A stretch of 64,000 bases of DNA from an uncultured Alphaproteobacteria bacterium (GTDB lineage: Bacteria; Pseudomonadota; Alphaproteobacteria; Micropepsales; Micropepsaceae). The notes under the pieces are model-generated. The model saw nothing but the letters and a program-made list of their open reading frames with translations, did not search any database and was not told the DNA's origin. How positions within the stretch are numbered: position 1 is the stretch's first letter; every line of letters begins with the position of its first letter. The stretch is from positions 1 through 64,000 of the forward strand of contig CADECX010000012.1 of the NCBI GenBank assembly GCA_902825865.1. Reading direction: 5' to 3'. Positions 34,343 through 42,868 of the stretch are shown in pieces. Both the position numbers and the translations under genes were made by a program.

Positions 34343-35863
34343 ATGAGCGCGCCGGCCGATCCGGATGGCGGCTCGCTGCAAATGACCGGCGTCTCGCTGG
34401 CGGCCGCGATCTTCATTCTCTCGCTTGCCACCTTTGTGGTGATCCTGGACACCACCATCATCAATGTCGCCATTCCCCATATCGCCGGCGCCTTCGCGGC
34501 ATCCGCCCATGAAGGGACATGGACCATTACCTCCTATGCGGTGGCGGAAGCCTTTACCATTCCGCTTTCCGGCTGGCTGGTGACGCGTTTCGGCGTGGTG
34601 CGCACCTTCCTGGCCGCCATTATCGGCTTTGCGGTGTTTTCCGTGCTGTGCGGCATCGCCACCTCACTGCCCATGCTGGTCGTGTTCCGGGTCTTCCAGG
34701 GTCTGTGCGGCGGGCCTCTGATGCCCGCTTCCCAGACCCTGATCATGCGTGTGACGCCGCCCCATCGTGTCGAGCTGGCGATGGGGCTTTGGATGATGAC
34801 GACCATCCTGGCGCCCATTGCGGGTCCGATCCTGGGCGGCACCCTGGCCGACAGCGTGGGCTGGCGATGGGCTTTTTACATCAACATCCCCGTCGCCATG
34901 CTGTGCGCCTTTGGCGCCTGGTCGCTGTTTCGCACTCGTGAAACCCAGGTTTCAAAACAGCCGATCGACTATGTCGGCCTGGTCCTGCTGGCGCTTTCGG
35001 TGGGGGCGCTGCAGATCATGCTGGACAATGGCCAGAACCAGGACTGGTTTGCCTCGCCCTGGATTCTGGGGCTGCTGATCGTCGCGGTGCTGGGATTTGT
35101 CACCTTCATCATCTGGGAGCTGACGGACGACCATCCCATTGTCGATCTTCGGGTTTTCCGGCATCGCGGATTTGCCGTCTCGGCTGCCGCCATGTCGCTT
35201 ACCTTCGGCGCATTTTTCGCGTCCATAGTTCTGTTGCCGCTCTGGCTGCAGACCAATATGGGTTACACCTCGACTTGGGCGGGTTATGTCCTGGCGTTTC
35301 AGGCGGTGTTCGGCGTGATCATGGCGCCCGTCGCGGCGATCCTGATGACGCGCTTCGATCCGCGCATCTTGATGTCGCTGGGATTGGTGATCCTGGCATT
35401 GGCGATCCTTTACCGCACCGGCTATGCCTCCAATGTCAGCTTCGAAGCCATGATCCTGCCGCAACTGGCGATGGGCTTCGGCATTCCGCTGTTTTTCGTG
35501 CCGCTGATGACCTTGTCGATGACGTCGGTGAGGCCGGAGGAAACAGCCGCGGCCTCGGGCCTGATCAATTTTCTGCGCACCATCGCCGGCGCCATTGCCA
35601 CCGCGGCTGTGGTCTCGGCCTGGAGCTCCTCTGCCACCACATTGCGCAGCGACCTGGTGGGCACCCTGCGCCATTCGCGGGATTTTCTGGAGAAATTGGG
35701 CGACAAGGGATTGCCGCACGGTCAAGCGCTGGGCTCGCTGGACCGGCTGGTGCAGGACCAGAGCGTCATGCTGGCGACCAACCATATGTTCCTGCTGCTG
35801 GGCGCGGTGGTCGGCCTGACGGCGATCGGAATATGGCTGATGCCCAAATCGTCGGTGAATTAA
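34343..35863 (+). CDS. DHA2-family MFS efflux transporter (EmrB-like)
   Basis: This 506-residue inner-membrane transporter has about 14 hydrophobic helices. The DHA2 signature LDTTIINVAIPHIAGAF lies in helix 1 and GWRWAFYINIPVAM near helix 6, both characteristic of EmrB-type drug/proton antiporters. ATG 34343 is preferred over an in-frame upstream codon at 34259, because the membrane domain begins shortly after it. Its divergent neighbour encodes the EmrA-like partner. Its stop overlaps the stop of the facing Acg-like gene. No regulator gene is adjacent. Confidence 0.92.
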   Translation: MSAPADPDGGSLQMTGVSLAAAIFILSLATFVVILDTTIINVAIPHIAGAFAASAHEGTWTITSYAVAEAFTIPLSGWLVTRFGVVRTFLAAIIGFAVFSVLCGIATSLPMLVVFRVFQGLCGGPLMPASQTLIMRVTPPHRVELAMGLWMMTTILAPIAGPILGGTLADSVGWRWAFYINIPVAMLCAFGAWSLFRTRETQVSKQPIDYVGLVLLALSVGALQIMLDNGQNQDWFASPWILGLLIVAVLGFVTFIIWELTDDHPIVDLRVFRHRGFAVSAAAMSLTFGAFFASIVLLPLWLQTNMGYTSTWAGYVLAFQAVFGVIMAPVAAILMTRFDPRILMSLGLVILALAILYRTGYASNVSFEAMILPQLAMGFGIPLFFVPLMTLSMTSVRPEETAAASGLINFLRTIAGAIATAAVVSAWSSSATTLRSDLVGTLRHSRDFLEKLGDKGLPHGQALGSLDRLVQDQSVMLATNHMFLLLGAVVGLTAIGIWLMPKSSVN

Positions 35864-36951
35864 GCTTCACGGACCAGTTCGGCCAAGGGCCGGCGCAGGG
35901 ACCGGCTTTGCAGCTGGGCCTTGGGATGACCGATCCGGCCGATAAACCGCAGGGACGGCACGTCGCCAAGGTCGCTGTCGGCGCGCTCGGCCAGTTTTTC
36001 GGCTTTGCGCCGCTCGGCCGCGCTGACCGTGAATGGCTCTTTGGCACGCCCATAATGGGCGAAGGCCAAGGTCGCCAGGCAGGGCTGCAACGCCAATCCC
36101 TGTTTGGTGGCCGTCAGCCAGAAGCGTTGCACGGCCTGGCCCAGCCGCAGCAATTGGCTTGCCTCGTCCGCCGGGCCGCTGGCGCGCTGCTTGAGCCGGA
36201 AGGCAAAATAGGCGGCGCTGAAGATACCGGGCAAAAAATCCATCTGCAGGCCGGCAAAGACCGGCGAGCCCATGCGGTTCGCCATCTCGGTGCGCGCCCG
36301 CTTTGCCAAGGTCCAGCGCATGATCTTTAAGGTCATGGCATCCAGGCCCAAAGCGCGGGACGGGATCGCGTCGGGACTAAAGGTCCGCTTCCAGTCCACG
36401 ATGTGATTGTGAATATCGAAGGTTTCCGGAATGCGCAGCCTTATGTCCGTCGCCAGCCGGGTGAGGCCCGCGACCTTGCGGCGGGCCGCCAGGCTTTCAT
36501 GCCATTCCACCGAAAATTCCGGGCCCACCGCATCCGACAAAGCGCGCTTGTCGCCTTGCGACAGGGCCCGCAACTGATAGGGGCGCCGGTCGACCGAACG
36601 GCGCTCGATCTGGCCGAGCAGGGGATGCCCGGCGGCCGCCCTGTCATCGGTCAGCTGTACCCGTATGCGGTGAACATTGCCGGCCAGGCCCTGATACTGC
36701 CAGCCGGCGCTTTTGCCCTGGGACGGCGCGGCGATGGCGATATTTTCCAGCAAGGTTCCGGCCGAGATCAGGGTCGGTTCGCCCTGGCGGTATTCATAGA
36801 CATTTCCCGCTTCGATGCGCACCAGGACATCGAACAGATCCTCGCTCTGCACCTCGAAGGTCCAGGGCTGGGCATTGTCGCCGCTGGGCGCCCAATGGGC
36901 CGCCTCCAATATCTGTTCAACGGCCGGCGGTAGACGGGAATAGTTCAGCAC
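35860..36951 (-). CDS. Acg-like FMN-binding nitroreductase-fold protein
   Basis: This 363-residue protein has two nitroreductase-like halves. The N-terminal motif is ILEAAHWAPSGDNAQPW near residue 14, matching the FMN-binding start of nitroreductases. Later it has RRSVDRRPY near 120, RLGQAVQRFWLTATKQGL near 275 and GRIGHPKA near the end. The layout is like the Acg/MoeY-type stand-alone flavoproteins, some of which are thought to sequester FMN. The GTG start has GGAG just upstream and lies 35 bases inside the E1-like gene, so the two are translationally coupled. No substrate is known. Confidence 0.75.
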   Translation of the reverse strand: MLNYSRLPPAVEQILEAAHWAPSGDNAQPWTFEVQSEDLFDVLVRIEAGNVYEYRQGEPTLISAGTLLENIAIAAPSQGKSAGWQYQGLAGNVHRIRVQLTDDRAAAGHPLLGQIERRSVDRRPYQLRALSQGDKRALSDAVGPEFSVEWHESLAARRKVAGLTRLATDIRLRIPETFDIHNHIVDWKRTFSPDAIPSRALGLDAMTLKIMRWTLAKRARTEMANRMGSPVFAGLQMDFLPGIFSAAYFAFRLKQRASGPADEASQLLRLGQAVQRFWLTATKQGLALQPCLATLAFAHYGRAKEPFTVSAAERRKAEKLAERADSDLGDVPSLRFIGRIGHPKAQLQSRSLRRPLAELVREA

Positions 36952-37822
36952 GGCCGCTCCCCAGTTGTTTCTTCAGCGCCCGCTCGACCGCGTCGCCCTT
37001 CCAGCGTTGCAGCAGCCCGTTATTGCCGGGCCGCCTCCCGGCCTTAAAAATATTGAGATAGGAATCGAAGTGATAGTGAAACGGCGCCGGTTTCACCTCG
37101 CCGCGTCCGAGCAGGAATTTCACGGCCTGCGCCGCGGTGAAGGAGGCGCACAATTGCACGCCGATGATGGTCGAGGGCGCCTTGCGCCGGGCGACATCCA
37201 GTCTGGTGGGATCGACAAGATAGGCGCGGTGCATCCCGCTGGGCGCAAGTCCCATCAGGAAATTGATGTATTGGCGCAATTCCGTCTTGCCCTCGAAGCG
37301 GAAATAATCCTCGAACTTCATGCCGTCCTTGGTGAAGAGCAGGAACGCCACACCCATGCCGACCGGCGCCGCGGTCAGGGCCGGAATGCCCAGCTCGCGG
37401 CAACGCGCAAAGGCCTGGCGTCTTATGTCGATCACGAAGAAATCAAATCCGTCGATAAACAGGTCCGCGCCGCGCAAGAACTCGTCGAGATTCTGCGGCG
37501 TCACGCCGGCGGGGAATTCCGCGATCTCGACTTCGGGATTTATGTCCTTGGCCATCCGCGCCAGGACCTCGACCTTGGGTTGATCCAGGGTGGAGATCAG
37601 GGCGCCGACCTGCCGGTTGAAATTGGCGACTTCGAACACGTCCAGATCCGCAATGCGGAATTTGGTGAAGCCAAGCCGTACCAGGGTCAGCAGGTGCACG
37701 CCCCCAACCCCGCCCATCCCCGCAATGGCGATGGTCTTGCTCCTGAGAGCTTGCTGTTCCGTTTCGGTGAACCAGCCGAGATTGCGGTCGAACGCATCGG
37801 CATAGGAGAAGCGCGGAGCCAT
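36917..37822 (-). CDS. ThiF/E1-like adenylyltransferase
   Basis: This 301-residue E1-like enzyme has the nucleotide motif IAGMGGVGGVHLLTLVRLG near 30-48, then IADLDVFEVANFNRQVGA with the arginine used for adenylation. FIDGFDFFVIDIRR and a later hydrophobic core follow. Canonical members adenylate the C-terminus of a ubiquitin-like or sulfur-carrier protein; no such small carrier gene is visible nearby. The catalytic cysteine of classical E1 enzymes is not obvious, so adenylation without thioester transfer is possible. ATG 37822 is chosen; an in-frame TTG at 37846 is possible. It is coupled to the Acg-like flavoprotein gene and co-oriented with the exosortase-linked acyltransferase. Confidence 0.85.
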   Translation of the reverse strand: MAPRFSYADAFDRNLGWFTETEQQALRSKTIAIAGMGGVGGVHLLTLVRLGFTKFRIADLDVFEVANFNRQVGALISTLDQPKVEVLARMAKDINPEVEIAEFPAGVTPQNLDEFLRGADLFIDGFDFFVIDIRRQAFARCRELGIPALTAAPVGMGVAFLLFTKDGMKFEDYFRFEGKTELRQYINFLMGLAPSGMHRAYLVDPTRLDVARRKAPSTIIGVQLCASFTAAQAVKFLLGRGEVKPAPFHYHFDSYLNIFKAGRRPGNNGLLQRWKGDAVERALKKQLGSGRAELFPSTAGR

Positions 37823-37999
37823 CCCGTTTCTTTCAGAGGCAATCAAGGAGATTAGAGGTCATGGGCTTTAATATTGTGCTGCCGCGGCAAGCGGCGGGCC
37901 CAAGGATACACCAGGGCGGGAACAGTATTAACCCTATTTTAGGCAGCGCGGATAAGACGCCGGCTTATGCAACCGGGCGGAGAACCCCACGGAAGCCCT

Positions 38000-38818
38000 C
38001 TAGGCGCGTTTGCGGAAGGGGGCGGATGCCTGCTGGGTCAGGAGCGCCAGTCTCTCGCTCAATTCGCCGCCATTGGTGATGACCTGCCAATAGTCGGGAT
38101 GCTCCAGCTTCAGCTCTTCCAGCATGGTGGGAAGATAGCAGTAGCAGGGCTGGCGGAAGCCGTGGTGGAACACCACCGGTCCGATGGATGTGAAGTGGAT
38201 GCCCATCCGCGCCAGCATGCGCAGGAAGGTGCTTTCCATCACCGCGGTCCAATAGACGACGCCATTGTCGACACACTGGCGCAGCAGGAATTGGATCAGG
38301 CTCAGACAGGGCAGGTTGGCCTGCCGCGCGGTTTCCAGCCGGGTCAGGGGACGCCCCGCGGCGATGACGCGCTCATCGGTCCAGCGGCGGCGAAACTCCT
38401 TGGAAATGGCGAAGCGGGAGATTTCCACCGAATCCGCGAGGCTGACGAATTTGGCAAGCTCGATATTGCTCTCGTGCAAAAGCTGCGCGACCGGCAGGCC
38501 TGCCTCGCCGCACTTGGCGGGCTGGATAATTCTGACGGTGCCGATCGCCTGTTCGCTGGCGCGATGGAACAGAACACCCTGGATCGCGCCCTTGTCGTAC
38601 TGATCGGTTTCCATGCCGTCGCTATGCTGTTCGGCGTCCTCGAACTTGCGCTCCACGACATAGACCTGATAGCGCAATGCGTGTGCGGCTTCGATGAGAG
38701 CGGGACAATCGGCGACACGGGTTTCAAAGAACACATCGTGGCGCGCGAGAAGACTCAATTCGGTCTGCCAGCTTTCAGCGAAATTCGCTTCCGGATGCTC
38801 CCTATCAATCGCGCCCAT
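38000..38818 (-). CDS. PEP-CTERM/exosortase system-associated acyltransferase (LuxI-like)
   Basis: This 272-residue protein resembles N-acyl-homoserine-lactone synthases. It has ALRYQVYVVERKFEDAEQHS near 47, then GTVRIIQPA, VEISRFAISKEFRRRW near 132 and FTSIGPVVFHHG near 210. It matches the exosortase-associated acyltransferase family (TIGR03694) restricted to PEP-CTERM genomes. The product is unknown; a signal or a lipid modification are both possible. GGGGGT precedes the ATG. The gap to the downstream ThiF gene is 177 bp, so co-transcription with the ThiF/Acg pair is plausible but not certain. Confidence 0.88.
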   Translation of the reverse strand: MGAIDREHPEANFAESWQTELSLLARHDVFFETRVADCPALIEAAHALRYQVYVVERKFEDAEQHSDGMETDQYDKGAIQGVLFHRASEQAIGTVRIIQPAKCGEAGLPVAQLLHESNIELAKFVSLADSVEISRFAISKEFRRRWTDERVIAAGRPLTRLETARQANLPCLSLIQFLLRQCVDNGVVYWTAVMESTFLRMLARMGIHFTSIGPVVFHHGFRQPCYCYLPTMLEELKLEHPDYWQVITNGGELSERLALLTQQASAPFRKRA

Positions 38819-39250
38819 ACGCTACCCCCAAAAATCTCCGCGCCCTTTGTTGTTCGGCGTCCCGTTATTCCAGCCCAAAACGATTACTTTGGCGCTAACC
38901 CTCTGCCGCAAATTGTCCGGATATTTACGCCAAGGTTGCCCCCAACCCGCGCGTAAAATTTGATGCTTTCCGTAAACCCCCAACAGCAGTGCAAATCAAA
39001 CTGTTCCGCGTTTTTCCTATGCTGTCAAACACACTTTCAGCGCGACGTGGTTAACCATGTTCGCGCGCCGCGCCGCAATCCGAACACAGAGGGCCGCATT
39101 CCGGCCGCAGCTCTTTCAATGCGGTAAATACGGGTCCAATTGATCGATCGAAAGAGATCAGCTGCAACTGCCGCCCTAGGGAATCTACTTAGGGCCTATC
39201 CACAATTTTTGCCGGCGGCGCGAAGCGGGCTCTGTGGAGAGCACAAACAA
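38819..39250. other. Gene-free spacer between acyltransferase and PEP-CTERM gene
   Basis: No supported gene lies here. It must contain the promoter of the minus-strand acyltransferase gene. I noted a TTAACCAT word near 39051 and a TAGGG repeat pair near 39177-39194. Neither is convincing as a site, and no good -24/-12 pair precedes the acyltransferase. Confidence 0.4.
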
Positions 39251-39276
39251 AAACGGCGCCCGGAGGGGCGCCGTTT
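39251..39276 (-). terminator. Rho-independent terminator of the PEP-CTERM gene
   Basis: Perfect 11-bp arms AAACGGCGCCC (39251-39261) and GGGCGCCGTTT (39266-39276) enclose a four-base loop. Read on the minus strand, the hairpin runs straight into TTTTTGTTTG. It starts 21 bases after the stop codon of the PEP-CTERM gene. Confidence 0.9.
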
Positions 39277-39297
39277 CTGCAATCGAGTGAAGGTTGA

Positions 39298-40164
39298 TTA
39301 GGCCTTCTTGGCCTTGCGGCGGCGCAGAGAGGCCGCGCCAACCAGACCGGCGCCGAACAGCGACAGGGTCAGAGGCTCCGGAACCGCAACCGCGAACAGG
39401 TTGTTGCTTCCGCAAACCTGCCAGGGGGTGTTGGGACCGTAAACCGCGCACTGCCCGGTGTTGGCGTTGCCCTGGTAGGAAGCATCGGCCACCGCGTTGG
39501 TGAAGGAGTTGATGACGCCATCCTGCACGAGGTCGGTGAAGCCCGAACCGCTGATCAGGTCGAGATAGACCTGCGAGGTGCCGGCAAAACCGAAGCTGTT
39601 CAGGGTGCCCTGCAGATCGATGTACAGGCTGATGTTGGCGTCATCGAAGGCTTGGCAGGTCGCGAACGAGGCGCAGTTGGTGTTGTTGCCACCGACGCCG
39701 CTGGCCAAGGTCAGGATGTTCTGAGCGTTGAAATTCAACCACTCGCTGCCAGCCTGGATGGCGGTGATGCCGGCGTTCTGCGTGCCGCTGTTGACAATGG
39801 TGTTATTGAGGTAGGGGTCGTTAGCGGAGGTGTAGTATTTGAGGTTGCCGCCGCTGAAATACAGACGGAAGCTGCCGCCGCCATTGTCCTGAACGGCCTG
39901 GAGCTTGAAGGCGTCGAAAACGCCCGTGACCTTGGTGGTAGCCGAGCCATAGCTGTAGACGGTGCCGCTGGCGCCATCGATCTGGTTGACCTTCAGGATG
40001 CCGTGCAGGGTCTGGCCGACGGCATTGGTCAGGTTTTCCCAGCTGGAGTCGGTGGTGGCGATAAAGCCGCCAGGTCCGAGAGCAATGGGGCCGGCCATAG
40101 CAGCGCTGGTGCCCAGCAGGGCAGTCGCGGCAACCGACAGAGCGAGAAGAGAAGGCATACGCAT
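39298..40164 (-). CDS. PEP-CTERM sorting domain protein
   Basis: This 288-residue secreted protein has a signal peptide (LLALSVAATALLGTSAAMAG) and a classic C-terminal sorting signal: VPEPLTLSLF, a hydrophobic helix, then LRRRKAKKA. Exosortase A cleaves at this tail. The body is rich in Gly, Asn and Ser with few Cys, typical of matrix or surface proteins, and has no enzymatic motif I can see. CGGAGA lies before the ATG. A near-consensus sigma-54 promoter lies upstream and a strong terminator downstream, so it is a single-gene unit, presumably a PrsR target. Confidence 0.93.
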   Translation of the reverse strand: MRMPSLLALSVAATALLGTSAAMAGPIALGPGGFIATTDSSWENLTNAVGQTLHGILKVNQIDGASGTVYSYGSATTKVTGVFDAFKLQAVQDNGGGSFRLYFSGGNLKYYTSANDPYLNNTIVNSGTQNAGITAIQAGSEWLNFNAQNILTLASGVGGNNTNCASFATCQAFDDANISLYIDLQGTLNSFGFAGTSQVYLDLISGSGFTDLVQDGVINSFTNAVADASYQGNANTGQCAVYGPNTPWQVCGSNNLFAVAVPEPLTLSLFGAGLVGAASLRRRKAKKA

Positions 40165-40200
40165 GTGAAAATCTCCGGGTTTAATCGTTGGGCAGAAATA

Positions 40201-40217
40201 TGCAGAAGACGTGCCAA
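40201..40217 (-). promoter_or_regulatory. Sigma-54 (-24/-12) promoter of the PEP-CTERM gene
   Basis: On the minus strand TTGGCACGTCTTCTGCA contains TGGCACG followed by four bases and CTGCA. The invariant GG and GC are exactly 10 bases apart, and only one base of the -12 box deviates from TGGCACG-N4-TTGCW. Transcription would begin near 40190, about 26 bases upstream of the ATG. Confidence 0.85.
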
Positions 40218-40299
40218 TAAAAAATATATAACAAAATCAATGTGATGTAGAAATTGACGTTATCCACACCCCCGAATTTGTAAAGCCGAATTACACTTT

Positions 40300-40315
40300 T
40301 TGGCGCTTCCGCCAA
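40300..40315. promoter_or_regulatory. Dyad upstream of the sigma-54 promoter, candidate enhancer site
   Basis: TTGGCG and CGCCAA form a perfect six-base dyad with a four-base centre, about 85 bases upstream of the -24 box. This is where an NtrC-type activator such as PrsR would bind. Two copies of a CCGAATT word lie nearby (40272-40278 and 40286-40292). The assignment is positional inference. Confidence 0.35.
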
Positions 40316-40354
40316 GTATGAATTGTCAGTTTTAAACCGAGGGATAGCGCCCAA

Positions 40355-40374
40355 AACCGTCCGCTTTGACGGTT
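40355..40374 (-). terminator. Probable weak terminator after tatC
   Basis: Read on the minus strand, AACCGTC and GACGGTT pair perfectly over seven bases with a six-base loop, followed by a short TTGGG. It lies about 30 bases beyond the tatC stop. The U-tract is poor. Confidence 0.4.
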
Positions 40375-40405
40375 CCCCGGCCGAAACCGAAGCCCAAGAC
40401 GTGGA

Positions 40406-41221
40406 TCAAGTGACGGTCTCTGCCGCGCGGATCGCATCTCGCTTGGCGCGATTGCGCTCGATCACCACCACCAGAAAGATCGACAGTTCGTAGAGGGCCG
40501 TCAGGGGCACCGCCAGGGCCAGCATGGAGAAGGCGTCCGGCGGGGTGAAGACCGCCGCCACCGCGAACAGACCGACAATGGCGTAGCGGCGCATCTCGCG
40601 CAGCGCCTTGGCGCTTACGATCCCCACCTTGGCGAGCAGGCCGAGGATCACGGGCAGCTGGAAGGTCAGCCCGAAGGCGGTGACCAGGGTGATCACATTG
40701 CCCAGATATTCGGACACCTTGGCCTGAAGCTGGATGCCCATCGCTTCGGGCGTGCCCACAGTCTGGAAGCTGAGGAAGAATTTGATGAATTGCGGCATCA
40801 CCACGCAATAGACGAAGGCCGCTCCCACGAAGAACATGATGGGGGCGCCCAGCAGGAACGGCCAGAAGGCGTTTTTCTCGTGCTTGTAAAGGCCCGGAGC
40901 GACAAAGAGCCAGACCTGGTACGCGATCGCCGGAAAACCCAGGCAAAAGCCGCCAAACATGCCGATCTTGACCTTGGTGAAGAACACCTCGGTGAGATCC
41001 GTATAGATCAGATAGTCGTTGGGAAGCCCGGCCATTTCCCGGTGCAGCGGCTGGGTCAGGAAGGTGAAGATCGGTGTCGAAAAGGTGAAGCAGACGATAA
41101 AGCAGATTGCGAAAGACAATACCGCCCAGATCAGCCTTTTGCGCAGCTCCAGCAAATGTTCCATCAGCGGCGCCTTGGTGGCGTCGAGGGCGGCTTCGTC
41201 TTCGGGGGTAGGCTTAACCAC
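40406..41221 (-). CDS. tatC: Twin-arginine translocase subunit TatC
   Basis: This 271-residue inner-membrane protein has six hydrophobic helices. The TatC features are LMEHLLELRKRLIWAVLSF near residue 18, FPAIAYQVWLFVAPGLYKHEK near 100, and FGLTFQLPVILGLLAK near 185. It recognises twin-arginine signal peptides; two proteins in this window have such leaders (13615-14595 and 54924-55916). The start is GTG 41221. Unusually for alphaproteobacteria, tatA and tatB are not directly upstream. Only a 41-codon frame beginning MFDI precedes and overlaps its start. Confidence 0.95.
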   Translation of the reverse strand: MVKPTPEDEAALDATKAPLMEHLLELRKRLIWAVLSFAICFIVCFTFSTPIFTFLTQPLHREMAGLPNDYLIYTDLTEVFFTKVKIGMFGGFCLGFPAIAYQVWLFVAPGLYKHEKNAFWPFLLGAPIMFFVGAAFVYCVVMPQFIKFFLSFQTVGTPEAMGIQLQAKVSEYLGNVITLVTAFGLTFQLPVILGLLAKVGIVSAKALREMRRYAIVGLFAVAAVFTPPDAFSMLALAVPLTALYELSIFLVVVIERNRAKRDAIRAAETVT

Positions 41222-41671
41222 GGGTCAGATGCGCATTCGAGGGTCTAGTGGAGCTTTCCGGGTGGGAAAGCGGCTTGTCATTCTTCGGCGCGATCTGGGC
41301 CAACATGATGAAGTCTTGCCTGTACAAAATATCGAACATTCGCCCGGTTCGCGCCAGAAAGAAGCGCTGCTTCCACCTCTGCATACCCGGACGCGAGGGA
41401 CCTTAGTCATTTGCGGCAGAGCGTCAAAGCCGGCCTTTGAGAAGGCCTGATTTTGACCGGCTTGACCCGCCTTCGGCCTGGCAGCAAACGCCAGGCTATG
41501 GCATCAAGCCATTGATTTTCAATTATTTTATTTGAAACGCGCGATTGCAGGCGCTTGCCGCGTCAAAGGCGCCAGGGCTCGAAGATGCCCGGTTGAGAGT
41601 TTTGGCGGTTTTTACCATGGCGCGTTAGTTTTCAGCCGCGCTGAAAATTTTGTGAGAGAAGAGCGTTTCTT
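41222..41671. other. Spacer upstream of tatC and the half-length PrsT gene
   Basis: No full gene is supported here. On the minus strand a 41-codon frame at 41214-41339 starts MFDI like TatB but lacks a membrane helix and overlaps the tatC start. The divergent promoters for tatC and the TPR gene must lie in this stretch. A perfect hairpin lies at 41629-41647. Confidence 0.4.
41629..41647. repeat. Perfect 8-bp inverted repeat before the TPR gene
   Basis: TTTTCAGC and GCTGAAAA flank a three-base CGC loop and are followed by TTTTG. It sits 25 bases upstream of the ATG at 41672. It could be an operator or a leader hairpin. Confidence 0.5.
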
Positions 41672-42868
41672 ATGGCTTCGCCGATGACACGCTATCTGGT
41701 TTTCGTTTTCGCCCTTGTCGCCGGCTTGAGTCAGCCGGCGGCTGCGGTGGATGCCGGCGCATGCGTCCAGGTGAAAAATCTCAGCGCGCGCGGTTTCTGC
41801 CTGGCGGCGCGCGCGGAATATTCCAGGAAACAATACAAGTTGGCGTTGGGCTTGGCGCAGAAAGCCCTTTTGGACTCGCCAAAAGAAGGGGCGATACGGG
41901 TGGAAATCGCCCGCGCCCTGCTTCGGATCGAAGGCCAGGCTCAGGCCGAGCGTGAACTGCGCCAAGCGCGCCTGGACGGCGCGCGCGACCTGGACGCCTT
42001 GCCGCTCTTGTTCGAGGCCATGTTGGACAAGCGCGAGGAAATTACCCTTCTCAATGAATTTCCTGACCCTGCGCCGGACGCCACGGGCGATGTCACGGCC
42101 ATCATCTTGCAGGGCCGTGCGCTGGCCTTGCGCGCCACCGATAATATTGCGGACGCAGCCAGCGCCATGGATCGCGCCTTGGTTCTGAAGAAGACGCCGC
42201 GCGGGCTGTTGGTGCGTGCCGATATTGCTGCCGCCCAGGGCGAGGACGCATTCGCCAGGCAGCTGATCAACCAGGCCTATTGGATGGCTCCGGACAATTC
42301 GGAGATTCTGGCGCGCCAGCTGGAACAGTTTGTGCTTGCCAACGAAATGGAAAAGGTATTGGCGCTGGCCGACCGAATGCAGAAAATTTATCCGGTCAGC
42401 ACCGTGCCTGCGGAAAGCAAGGCCGCGATCTTCTTGAAGCGCAATCTCGACACGCGGGCCAAGGCCGAAGTCGACAGAATTCTGGCCGTTAGGCCGAAAG
42501 CGCCGGTGATGGTCTACTACCGGGCGGTCCTCTTGTCCCGCGCGCAAGACCGCAGAGCGGCGTCGGAGACCGTGATGAGTTTGCCGACCAATTTTGCGAG
42601 CACCAATCCGCAATTCGCCGTTCAGATGGCGCGTATCGTGGAGGATGACGGCCATGACGGAGTTGCCGCGGCGATTCTGGGAAAAGCCTTGAGTGCCGCG
42701 CCGGATTCGCTCGACGTGCGATTGGCGCTCGCGGCCGTGCGGCTGAGAATGGATAGTCCGCAAGCCGCCCTGCTGGTGCTGAGCCCGGTTCAGGAATCGC
42801 AGGACCCGCAAGTTCAGGGCTTGATGGCCAAGGCCCGCGCCAGCATCGCCAAGGGTCGTTCCTTCTAA
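41672..42868 (+). CDS. Half-length PrsT-like TPR protein
   Basis: This 398-residue secreted TPR protein has a signal peptide ending AAAVDAG. It corresponds to the first 400 residues of the two full-length PrsT proteins in this window: QAQAERELRQARLDGA here matches PAGAERELRQARKDGA in PrsT, and LNEFPDPAPD matches LDQFPDPGLD. It ends after MAKARASIAKGRSF, with no trace of the C-terminal repeats in the next 200 bp, so it is a shorter paralogue rather than a recent frameshift product. The function is presumably that of a TPR scaffold in the periplasm. GAGAAGAG lies before the ATG. Confidence 0.85.
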   Translation: MASPMTRYLVFVFALVAGLSQPAAAVDAGACVQVKNLSARGFCLAARAEYSRKQYKLALGLAQKALLDSPKEGAIRVEIARALLRIEGQAQAERELRQARLDGARDLDALPLLFEAMLDKREEITLLNEFPDPAPDATGDVTAIILQGRALALRATDNIADAASAMDRALVLKKTPRGLLVRADIAAAQGEDAFARQLINQAYWMAPDNSEILARQLEQFVLANEMEKVLALADRMQKIYPVSTVPAESKAAIFLKRNLDTRAKAEVDRILAVRPKAPVMVYYRAVLLSRAQDRRAASETVMSLPTNFASTNPQFAVQMARIVEDDGHDGVAAAILGKALSAAPDSLDVRLALAAVRLRMDSPQAALLVLSPVQESQDPQVQGLMAKARASIAKGRSF

